From Baffinella frigidus (Eukaryota > Cryptophyceae > Cryptomonadales > Baffinellaceae), in NCBI GenBank assembly GCA_026770585.1, contig MU646512.1:31136-43331 (forward strand): 12,196 bases of DNA, given 5' to 3'. The notes under the pieces are model-generated. The model did no database searches. It saw only the letters and a program-made list of their open reading frames with translations, and was not told where the DNA came from. Both the position numbers and the translations under genes were made by a program. The number at the start of each line of letters is the position of its first letter. The stretch's first letter is position 1. This document shows, in pieces, positions 6,090 through 11,603 of the stretch.

Positions 6090-6366
6090 CCACCAGCCCT
6101 CACAGTTTGGGCAGTTGGGAAATTACGTACCAGTTTTAAAACTCGAAACACCCTGTTTTTGGAGTTTTAAAAATAACCGACGTCGGAATCCGACTTGATT
6201 CAAGGGCACTACGTACCGCCAAATTCGATCATTTGCCCAAACCGTGAGGGCTGGTGGTCTGTCTCGGTCTATTTGGTCTCACCAATTTGGTGAAACCAGG
6301 CTTGTTTCTGCTCCAGAGTTGACAGATTTGTACCACACACCCAGACTGTCAACTTGAGAATAGTCA
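6090..6366 (-). mobile_element. Composite palindromic element E, copy 2 (inverted)
   Basis: Read on the minus strand it follows copy 1 feature for feature: CAAGTTGACA...TGTCAACT hairpin (6317-6355), the TCACCAAATTGGTGA hairpin (6274-6298), then a large fold-back 6090-6257 with ends CCACCAGCCCTCACAGTTTG and its complement. The centre GTCGGAATCCGAC is also conserved. The left flank CTACCCCCCGTTTGA and right flank AACCCGACTGAGGC belong to the surrounding satellite, so it appears inserted there. Confidence 0.78.
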
Positions 6367-6407
6367 GAAAACCCGACTGAGGCGGAGCTAGGTCGATCCA
6401 AGCAATA

Positions 6408-6565
6408 CACTCCGGGCCACAAGATTTCAGCTAAGTCAACCAGCTCACCTAAGTCAACTTTCCCCTGTTTTCGTTTAGATGGACCTGGCCACTATGGACG
6501 GCATTTGACTTAAGGCGCTGGCTTTCAGGGGGAGTTGACTTAGGCGAAATGTTCTGACTCCGAGT
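6408..6565. mobile_element. Fold-back element M (158 bp)
   Basis: Flanked by GCAATA at 6402-6407 and 6566-6571, consistent with a 6-bp target-site duplication. An uninterrupted version of the host lies at 7458-7510 (GATCCGAGAAATATGGTCTA). Arms are diverged: ATTTCAGCTAAGTCAAC on the left against ATTTCGCCTAAGTCAAC on the right-arm complement, each with a second TAAGTCAA further in. Older than A or J judging by arm divergence. Confidence 0.75.
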
Positions 6566-6638
6566 GCAATATGGTCTAGTGCCCCGCACATCCCATGCAC
6601 CTCTCCTTCCCCGTTTTCAAGCCTGACGCTGTCGTGTT

Positions 6639-6817
6639 CCACACGAGGCTACCTATGCGAACAGAATAAATGTCGATCGTAAACGTGTGTAGTAATTTTC
6701 AGATGAAAAGCAGCGACTTTACACAGGTCCGACCGCTCAGCGGGCGGAAACGTGATCATTTGCCCACAAGACTTTAAAAATCCGTTTTATTCTGTTCGCA
6801 TGGGTAGCCTCGTGTGG
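6639..6817. mobile_element. Element C, copy 1 (179 bp, long terminal inverted repeats)
   Basis: Ends CCACACGAGGCTACCTATGC and its complement at 6785-6817, with arms of about 33 bp. Near-identical 9-bp sequences flank it: TGTCGTGTT at 6630-6638 and TGTCGTGCT at 6819-6827. The empty host sequence is CTTGCCGCTGTCGTTTCAAC near 7533-7552. A 9-bp duplication with long inverted ends recalls Mutator-like elements, but no transposase is present to confirm that. A truncated inverted copy lies at 11053-11168. Confidence 0.78.
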
Positions 6818-6842
6818 TTGTCGTGCTCGTTTCAGCAAAGAG

Positions 6843-6861
6843 GTCTTCTCTCTCTCTCTCT
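6843..6861 (+). repeat. CT microsatellite
   Basis: TCTTCTCTCTCTCTCTCTG; the corresponding host satellite at 7561-7571 has only a short CTTCTCTCTG, so the dinucleotide has expanded here. Confidence 0.8.
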
Positions 6862-6896
6862 GCCTGCACGTGGTGATTCATCTACGTATATCACCA

Positions 6897-7003
6897 AGTC
6901 GTATATCACCAAGTATACGACGTATACCAAGATAATCTAAGCAATATACGAGTCGTATATCATCAAGTATACAACGTATACCAAGATAATCTAAGCAATA
7001 TGG
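6897..7003 (+). repeat. 54-bp tandem repeat, two copies
   Basis: AGTCGTATATCACCAAGTAT starts at 6897 and, with one change, at 6951. Each copy continues through ACGTATACCAAGATAATCTA to AGCAATAT. This is a local duplication of a satellite segment also present singly at 7370 and 7693. Confidence 0.88.
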
Positions 7004-7033
7004 TCTTTGTCTGGAGGTGGTTCGCGTCCTCGA

Positions 7034-7128
7034 TAACCCCCCTATGCCCCTACGGTATTGCCTACCGTAGGGCCTAGGGCCTAATCACTAGGGGGTTATT
7101 CAAAATCTCTTCGAAGTCCGCTGTGTGG
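7034..7128. mobile_element. Element I, copy 2 (partial)
   Basis: AACCCCCCTATGCCCCTACGG followed by TTGCCTACCGTAGGG matches 5361-5397, and CTTCGAAGTCCGCTGTGTGG matches the right end at 5435-5454. The left terminal repeat is missing. An inner inverted pair ATAACCCCCCTA/TAGGGGGTTAT spans 7033-7099. Confidence 0.7.
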
Positions 7129-7176
7129 GTTGATCCACGCAATATGGTCTCTACCCCCGTTTGGTGAAAGCAATCT

Positions 7177-7325
7177 TATCTCAGAAAAGGGATTCTAAAA
7201 TTCGTTTTCTTAAGTCAATTCCTGTAAAAATTCGTCAACTTATTCTTTTCTCTACGCATAAGTTGACATATTTCAAGAGGAATTGACTTAAGAAAACGAA
7301 TTTTAGAACCCCTTTTCTGAGATAA
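7177..7325. mobile_element. Fold-back element A, copy 3 (149 bp)
   Basis: Ends TATCTCAG and CTGAGATA, arms about 7177-7242 and 7259-7325 around the conserved 16-nt loop. AATCT flanks it at 7172-7176 and 7326-7330, a 5-bp target-site duplication. The uninterrupted host is at 7646-7700 (AGCAATCTGGTCTCTGCC), matching on both sides of the insertion. This is the clearest insertion in the window. Confidence 0.93.
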
Positions 7326-7770
7326 AATCTGGTCTCTGCCGGCAGCTGGTGGGAGAGTCACCTACCCAGAGTCGTAAATCACCAAGTATACACCGTATAT
7401 TAAGATAATCCGAGCAATCTCTGTCTGCAGGTGGCGGGGGTCCTGGAGTCAGCCAACCCGACTGAGGCAGAGCTAGGCTGATCCGAGAAATATGGTCTAG
7501 TGCACCGCAGAACCGATGCACCCCCTTGTGAAGCTTGCCGCTGTCGTTTCAACAAAGTGGCCTTCTCTCTGTCGCTGCTTGCATGTGGCGGCCGAGTGAG
7601 GCAGCGCTAGGTCGGATCAAGTAATATGGTCTCTACCCCCGTTTGAACCGAGCAATCTGGTCTCTGCCTGCAGGTAGTGAGTCACCTACCCAGAGTCGTA
7701 TATCACCAAGTATACACCGTATATTACGATAATCCAAGCAATCTCTATCTGCAGGTGGTGGGCGTTCTAG

Positions 7771-8340
7771 AAGAGTACCACCTCTCTCCCTTCGCCATGG
7801 CCGCCGCCAAAAAGTGCCCCCTGACCCCCCCCCCCACCCAAGAGTCAATTCTCGCAGATTTTGAGTCAGTGATCGCAAATTTTACCCCCTACAACAGTAC
7901 CCCCTTCAAATGTCTTATACCCCGTCCAAGAATCCTGCCTGGTCCACCTCTCTCCCTTCGCGATGGCCGCTGCCAAAAAGTGCCCCCCCCCCCAGACTGC
8001 TGAAGGGGGTATTTCAAAAGTCAATTCTTCACCCACCCACGACTGTTGAAGGGGGGATTTCAAAAGTCAACTCTCGCAGATTTGGCTCTAACTCTCTCCC
8101 TTCGCCATAGCCGCTGCCAAAAAGTGCCTTCCTAACCCTCCACCCAACACTGTTCAAGGGGGGATTTCAAAAGTCAATTCCCGCAGATTTTTCGCAAAAC
8201 CAGGGCCATCTCCGCCGAAAGTTGACACTTTTGGACCAATGGCTCCAATTTTGGACTCGGAAAGCCGCGTCCAAGAATCCTGCCTGGTCCTCCTCTCTCC
8301 CTTCGCCATGCCCGCTGCAGAAAAGTGCCTCCTTACACCG
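7771..8340 (+). repeat. Irregular repeat with CTCTCCCTTCGCCATGG core
   Basis: The core CTCTCCCTTCGCCATGGCCG followed by CTGCCAAAAAGTGCC occurs at 7784, 7950, 8094 and 8295 (spacings 166, 144, 201), with a fifth partial copy near 8382. Between copies run C tracts and AAAAGTCAATTC(T/C)CGCAGATTT. CAAGAATCCTGCCTGGTCC precedes copies 2 and 4. The apparent MAAAKKCPLTPP frame is not conserved in register across copies, so I do not call a gene. Confidence 0.78.
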
Positions 8341-8346
8341 CCGACA

Positions 8347-8378
8347 CCTAGGGTTCAGTGTTTAGGGTTTAGGGTTTG
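8347..8378 (+). repeat. Short TTTAGGG tract, G-strand forward
   Basis: TAGGGTTCAGTGTTTAGGG plus further TTTAGGG units, about four in total, inserted between two copies of the 7771-8340 repeat core. Confidence 0.8.
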
Positions 8379-8415
8379 GCGGCCATGCTCGCTGCCACAA
8401 ATGGCCTCCTTCAAA

Positions 8416-8647
8416 CTCCAAACCCCAAACCCCAAACCCTAAACCCTACACCCTAAAACCTGCACTCTCAACCCTAAACCCTAAACCCTAAACCCTAAAC
8501 ACTAAACACTAAACACTACAAACTGAACCCTCAACCCTCAACCCTCAACCCCAAACCCTAAAACCTAAATCCTAAAACCTAGAACCTGGAACCTAGACCC
8601 TGAGCCCTAAACCCTTAACCCTGAATCCTTGACCCTAAACCCTAAAC
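8416..8647 (-). repeat. Interstitial CCCTAAA array (opposite polarity)
   Basis: Degenerate CCCTAAA, CCCCAAA, CACTAAA and CCCTCAA units. The polarity is opposite to 1-169, 2084-2260 and 8347-8378. The G-strand piece and this C-strand array are separated by only about 40 bp of repeat. Confidence 0.9.
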
Positions 8648-8690
8648 CATCCCACACGCACCTTTCCCTGCAGCATTGGTTAGACCCACT

Positions 8691-8802
8691 ATCCTCAAGT
8701 TGACACGACTATCCTCAAGTTGACACGACTATCCTCAAGTTGACACGACTATCCTCAAGTTGACACGACTATCCTCAAGTTGACACGACTATCCTCAAGT
8801 TG
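8691..8802 (+). repeat. Perfect 20-bp tandem array (5.6 copies)
   Basis: ATCCTCAAGTTGACACGACT repeats at exact 20-bp period from 8691 with no visible substitution in five full copies and a 12-nt partial. It is followed by GTCCGCGGTACAAACCCGTC AACTTTT, which parallels GTACAAATTCGTCAACTTTG after the similar CGACTACTCTCAAGTTGACA in element E1 (685-738). The array is therefore an expansion of the first segment of an E-like element. No spacers, so not CRISPR. Confidence 0.93.
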
Positions 8803-8829
8803 TCCGCGGTACAAACCCGTCAACTTTTC

Positions 8830-8984
8830 CGCACTTCAGCGCGCTTCAGCGCGTCTTTTGGGGCCCCATCCTTCGGGGGCCCTTCCGGGGCCCACCCGAG
8901 TATGGCTTACTGTCAGGGGCACCCTCTCCGACAATCGTTGGGGCGTCTCACCTCCCTTCTTCTCTTCAGGTGGGTGCGGTCTGA
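8830..8984 (+). other. GC-rich spacer with possible 3' splice site
   Basis: Contains GCGCTTCAGCGCG and GGGGCCCC/GGGGGCCC inverted segments (8868-8900). CTCCCTTCTTCTCTTCAG then GTGGGTGCG at about 8951-8978 looks like a polypyrimidine tract and AG acceptor. No complete gene is seen. Confidence 0.4.
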
Positions 8985-9070
8985 GAAAAGAAAATATTAA
9001 GAGGATTAAGAGGAAGATACGGAAGATAAGGGGGATAAGGAAGATTAAGAGGATTAAGAGGAAGATAAGC
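8985..9070 (+). repeat. Purine-rich AAGAGGATTAAGAGGAAGATA repeat
   Basis: Irregular repeats of AAGAGGATT, GGAAGATA and GGGGATAAG. They separate GTGGGTGCG from CTGATGGGCGAC, which are adjacent in the copy at 9408-9430, so the tract expanded inside that module. The Lys/Ile/Arg peptide it encodes is an artefact of repetition. Confidence 0.8.
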
Positions 9071-9072
9071 TG

Positions 9073-9135
9073 ATGGGCGACCCAGCCAACACGCACCTGG
9101 CGCGCATCCGCGAGTGGCTGCTGCTGCGTGTCAGA
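9073..9135 (+). repeat. Exon-like module, copy 1
   Basis: ATG at 9073 starts MGDPANTHLARIREWLLLRV. It then diverges (CGTGTCAGAGAGATAACG) and does not reach the WQ-donor end of copies 2 and 4. The same variant ending CGTGTCAGAGAGAT occurs in copy 5. Confidence 0.6.
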
Positions 9136-9288
9136 GAGATAACGCGCACCAAATCGCCCCGCCGAAATAGCTGGAGACAGGGTGTGTCCTCCTTATGGGC
9201 GCTCACACCCTCACACGCACACACCCTCCACACCCTGGCCCCCCTCAACGACCGTTCGGGAGTTTTACCCCCATCCGCCTCTTCAGGC

Positions 9289-9290
<2 letters not shown>

Positions 9291-9358
<68 letters not shown>

Positions 9359-9376
9359 CCGAGAGAGAGAGAGAGA
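9291..9376 (+). repeat. GA dinucleotide microsatellite
   Basis: About 43 GA units with rare AAAG and CCGAG interruptions. It lies just upstream of a polypyrimidine/AG stretch before exon-like module copy 2. Confidence 0.97.
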
Positions 9377-9421
9377 TCTGACAGCCCCCCCCCTCCCCCC
9401 GTTCCCAGGTGGGTGCGACTG

Positions 9422-9520
9422 ATGGGCGACCCAGCCAACACGCACCTGGCGCGCATCCGGGAGTGGCTGCTGCTGCGTGTCAACAAGCGCACGCGCGCGC
9501 CCCCCTCCGATCCATGGCAG
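9422..9520 (+). pseudogene. Exon-like module, copy 2 (33 codons, best preserved)
   Basis: Exactly 33 codons from ATG to CAG: MGDPANTHLARIREWLLLRV then NKRTRAPPSDPWQ. Immediately followed by GTATTT, a plausible 5' splice site. Upstream, CCCCCCTCCCCCCGTTCCCA G resembles a polypyrimidine tract and acceptor at 9408. It may be an exon fragment captured and spread by a satellite, or an exon of a degenerate subtelomeric family. No protein family recognised. Confidence 0.35.
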
Positions 9521-9785
9521 GTATTTTCAGTAATGGTAAACGTTAACGGGTTTGTACTAGAACCGTCAACTTTACCACCGCACGCGCCCGGCAAGGATCT
9601 GCGAGTGGTTGCTGCTGCGTATCAACAACCGCACTCGCGCGCCCCCCTCCGATCCATGGCAGATGAATCCGTGCGCCCCCCCCTCCGATCCATGGCAGGT
9701 ACGTTGCATTAATGGTAAACGTTGGGACGGGTTTGTACTAGAACCGTCAACTTTACAACCGCACGCGCGCCCCCTTCTCCGACCC
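9521..9785 (+). repeat. Tandem spacer repeat, about 179 bp period, with module copy 3
   Basis: GGTAAACGTT then GGGTTTGTACTAGAACCGTC and AACTTTAC occur near 9535 and 9714. Module copy 3 (9591-9662) reads ARICEWLLLRINNRTRAPPSDPWQ in its own frame, lacks the ATG part, and is followed by ATGAATCC instead of GT. Short GCGCCCCCCTCCGATCCATGG pieces are duplicated near 9638, 9675 and 9770. TACTAGAACCGTCAACTTT resembles the first hairpin of element E. Confidence 0.75.
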
Positions 9786-10307
9786 ATGGCAGGTGAATCC
9801 GTGTGATTTAACTGACTTTCGCGAAGTGTGATTTTCACATGTGTGATGTAACTGAGGTGTACGAAGCCGTGAAACCACCTTTTGAGGCGGGGGGTCGTAT
9901 GAAACACTGGATGAGTTTTACGTGTAGTTGAACCGAGTTTTTACGGCGTGAAACCACACCCCACGCCTCAAAATTACCTTTTGAGGGTCTTACCTTTTGA
10001 GGGGGATCGTATGAAACACTGGACGTTAGGGGTGCCGAAACTGTCATGGGGGACAGAAGCAACACGCACCTAGCGTGGATCCGCGAGTGGCTGCTGCTGC
10101 GTGTCAACCACCGCACGCGCGCCCCCCCGGCTGACGCCTGGCAGGTCCATCCGTGTAATGTAACTGAGTTTAGTGTAATTGTGTAATTTGTGTAATTTTG
10201 TAATAAGTGTAATTTTATTATCAACAGTCGTAAAACCACACCCCACGCCACAAAACCACCTTTGGGGGCGGGGGAATCGATGAAACACCAGTGGTGCCGA
10301 AACTGTG
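9786..10307 (+). repeat. Satellite of about 262 bp with GAAACCAC and GTATGAAACACTGG blocks
   Basis: GGTGCCGAAACTGT at 10031 and 10293 sets the period. Each unit carries CCGTGT(G/A)AT(T/G)TAACTGA, then GTGAAACCAC, then GTATGAAACACTGG or its variant, then the exon-like module. TGTGTAATTTTGTAATAAG near 10180-10222 is a local AT-rich expansion. Confidence 0.78.
10046..10144 (+). pseudogene. Exon-like module, copy 4 (33 codons)
   Basis: ATG to CAG in 99 bp with no stop or indel relative to copy 2: MGDRSNTHLAWIREWLLLRV then NHRTRAPPADAWQ, followed by GTCCATCC. Several differences from copy 2 are silent (CTG/CTA, CGG/CGC, GCG/GCC, CCC/CCG, GAT/GAC), alongside six or so amino-acid changes. That is compatible with past coding constraint, which cannot be tested here. 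Confidence 0.35.
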
Positions 10308-10546
10308 ATGGGCGACGGAAGCAACACAAATCTAGAGCGCTGTGCAGAGAAGTTGGCCACCGAAAAATGGGGAAATGGGAAATTGGAGCCATTTTGTCCA
10401 CTTTTGAGAAATTCATGGTACTAAATTTCTCAAAAGTTGACAAAATGGCTCCAATTTCTCGATTTTCCATTAGTTCCCGTGGCCAACTTCTCTGCACAGC
10501 GCTCTAGCGTGGATCCGGGAGTGGCTGCTGCTGCGTGTCAGAGAGA
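10308..10546 (+). pseudogene. Exon-like module, copy 5, split by element K
   Basis: Begins MGDGSNTNL at 10308, is interrupted at CTAG by the 168-bp element K (10336-10503), and resumes AWIREWLLLRV at 10508. After that it follows the copy-1 ending (CGTGTCAGAGAGAT). The insertion shows that this copy is not functional as an exon. Confidence 0.5.
10336..10503. mobile_element. Fold-back element K (168 bp)
   Basis: Arms of about 78-80 bp, 10336-10413 and 10424-10503, around a loop of about 10 nt. Both ends read AGCGCTGTGCAGAGAAGTTG with its complement, and the arms diverge only around 10360-10380. CTAG flanks it at 10332-10335 and 10504-10507 (TCTAG if one more base is counted), consistent with a 4-5 bp target-site duplication; module copy 4 gives the uninterrupted site CACCTAGCGTGGATCC. 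The inner arm has AAAGTTGACAAAATGGCTCC, related to text near 8221-8256. Confidence 0.92.
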
Positions 10547-10651
10547 TTGATAATTTATTGCCAAACAATCAGCGTCAGTGCCGCACATGCTCGACGCATT
10601 GTGCCACTTACTGTGCCCCGTGTCGGCCGCTCATGCGAGCATTTTCCGGAT
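10547..10651. other. Unassigned spacer
   Basis: AT-rich start (GATAATTTATTGCC) then GC-rich text containing several short inverted pairs. No gene, RNA or clear repeat is recognised. Confidence 0.4.
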
Positions 10652-10677
10652 GCGGTTTCCACACCGGTGGAAACCGC
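10652..10677. repeat. Perfect 11-bp hairpin
   Basis: GCGGTTTCCAC and GTGGAAACCGC flank a 4-nt ACCG loop. A stable short stem with no T run, so not terminator-like. Confidence 0.85.
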
Positions 10678-10682
10678 TCTGT

Positions 10683-10868
10683 GAAGGGGGGCTGGTGGAA
10701 GGACCAAATCGCCGATTTTCGACCTTTCCCCAAAAGTTGATTTTGTACCAAGATTGGGACTTAAATTAACACAGCACGTCGTATTCGAGGTGCTGGCAAG
10801 GTAAATCTGAGGTCTGAAAATCGACGATTTGGTCCTTCCGTGAGGGTTGGTGGAAGGGGGGCTGGTGG
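10683..10868. mobile_element. Fold-back element L with 16-bp flanking direct repeat
   Basis: Inverted ends AAGGACCAAATCG(C/T)CGATTTTC at 10699 and 10837. The direct repeat GAAGGGGGGCTGGTGG lies at 10683-10698 and 10853-10868, the first copy touching the left inverted end. On the right there are 15 extra bases CCGTGAGGGTTGGTG, similar to the end of element E. A 16-bp duplication is long for a cut-and-paste element, so it may instead be a tandem repeat junction. Confidence 0.65.
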
Positions 10869-10900
10869 CCTGCGATGAGACAACGGCCTAACCCCTCAAC

Positions 10901-11040
10901 TCAACTCCGAAAACGATTGGATATATTACTTTCTGGCAACGAAATATAATACACAGTTGGGTCTTACGAGTAGTAGTAAAGCATGCGGGTAGTAATTTGC
11001 GTTGCCAGAAAGTAATATTGTTAATCGTTTGCGGAGTTGA
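10901..11040. mobile_element. Fold-back element B2 (140 bp)
   Basis: Arms 10901-10954 and 10987-11040, both ends TCAACTCCG, sharing ATATTACTTTCTGGCAACG. The loop contains GTAGTAGTAAAGCATGCG, close to the B1 loop. The inner arm motif GGCAACG(A)AAxTTACTAC is shared with B1. Arms differ at around ten positions. Confidence 0.83.
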
Positions 11041-11052
11041 AAACCCGAACCC

Positions 11053-11168
11053 CACGTTTCCGCCCGCTGAGCGGTCCGACCTGTGTAAAGTCGCTACTTT
11101 TCATCTGAAAATTACTACACACGTTTACAATCGACATTTATTCTGTTCGCATAGGTAGCCTCGTGTGG
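11053..11168 (-). mobile_element. Element C, copy 2 (truncated, inverted)
   Basis: This matches the reverse complement of 6639-6754 over 116 bp with two differences seen by eye. It has one terminal inverted repeat (ending CTCGTGTGG at 11168) but lacks the other end. The left boundary is abrupt, next to AAAACCCGAACCC, which also follows the B2-related fragment at 11381-11446. High identity implies recent movement or duplication, followed by deletion. Confidence 0.85.
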
Positions 11169-11175
11169 ATAGTAA

Positions 11176-11379
11176 AGCGGGTCTCTCATTAGTTGACACG
11201 ATTCGGACCTCGAAAACAAAATAAATGGTGAACAAAATGAGTCAACTTGTGTAGTAAATTTCATTGAAATGAGAATTCTTTTTTTCTCGCAATGAAATTT
11301 ACTACACAAGTTGACTCATTTTGTTCACCATTTATTTTGTTTTCGACCGAAAAAGGTGTCAACTAATGAGAGACCCGCT
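11176..11379. mobile_element. Fold-back element D (204 bp)
   Basis: The longest fold-back here: arms 11176-11266 and 11290-11379 around a loop of about 23 nt. The ends are AGCGGGTCTCTCATTAGTTG and its complement. The arms match except for a patch near 11200-11210/11345-11354. The inner arm contains TGTGTAGTAAATTTCATTG. TAAAG at 11173-11177 and 11381-11385 may be the target-site duplication, but its overlap with the inverted repeat is ambiguous. Confidence 0.92.
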
Positions 11380-11380
11380 C

Positions 11381-11446
11381 TAAAGCATGTGTGCAGTTAC
11401 TTGCGTTGCCAGAAGGTCACATTTCTAATCGTTTCCGGAGTTGAAA
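11381..11446 (+). mobile_element. Right half of a B2-type element
   Basis: TAAAGCATGTGTGCAGTTAC, GCGTTGCCAGAAGG and TAATCGTTTCCGGAGTTG parallel 10977-11040. Its left half is missing, replaced by elements D and C2. Followed by AAAACCCGACCCCCC, as B2 is followed by AAAACCCGAACCCC, so the two copies sit in a duplicated context. Confidence 0.78.
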
Positions 11447-11466
11447 ACCCGACCCCCCTTTCCAGC

Positions 11467-11580
11467 GCTGAGGGTCTAGGGTCTGAGGGTCTAGGGTCGG
11501 ATGTGTGAACGACCTCAACCCTCAACCCTACCCTTGAGGGTCTAGGGTCCGATGAGTGAACGACCTCAACCCTCTAACCC
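11467..11580 (+). repeat. 51-bp direct repeat with TCTAGGG heptamers
   Basis: TGAGGGTCTAGGGTC then GGATGTGTGAACGACCTCAA and CCCT occurs twice, offset 51 bp (landmark GTGAACGACCTCAACCC at 11505 and 11556). It combines TCTAGGG on one strand with CAACCCT on the other, a variant telomere-like sequence. Confidence 0.85.
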
Positions 11581-11603
11581 ACCCTCTTTCCAGCGCGGGT
11601 GTC

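Larger units (their letters stand above)
6372..7770 (+). repeat. Subtelomeric satellite interrupted by several insertions
   Basis: Recurring blocks are GACTGAGGC(A/G)GAGCTAGG at 6377, 7460 and (diverged) 7595; CAATATGGTCT(C/A)TA/GTG at 6568, 6996, 7140, 7489 and 7623; CTACCCCCGTTTG at 7151 and 7633; GTATATCACCAAGTATACA with GATAATC at 6901, 6955, 7376 and 7699; and CTGCAGGTGG at 7424 and 7750. The order is roughly kept, so this is a tandem array of a 200-bp-class unit broken up by elements M, C1, I2 and A3. No gene. Confidence 0.8.

Noticed and set aside
7677-8110. MAAAKKCPLTPP-type frames in the irregular repeat
   Set aside because: The frame is not kept between repeat copies, C tracts change length, and no consistent start or end is present.
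8691-8802. CRISPR-like regularly spaced repeats
   Set aside because: Units are contiguous with no spacers, and the window is eukaryotic.
8780-9073. Frame with Lys-Ile-Arg repeats
   Set aside because: Derived from the purine-rich repeat at 8985-9070; no support beyond repetition.
9195-9445. Frames of alternating Arg-Glu or Ser-Leu
   Set aside because: Translation of the GA microsatellite on either strand.
9835-10497. 220-residue minus-strand open frame
   Set aside because: Runs through satellite units and the whole of palindromic element K; composition follows the repeats.
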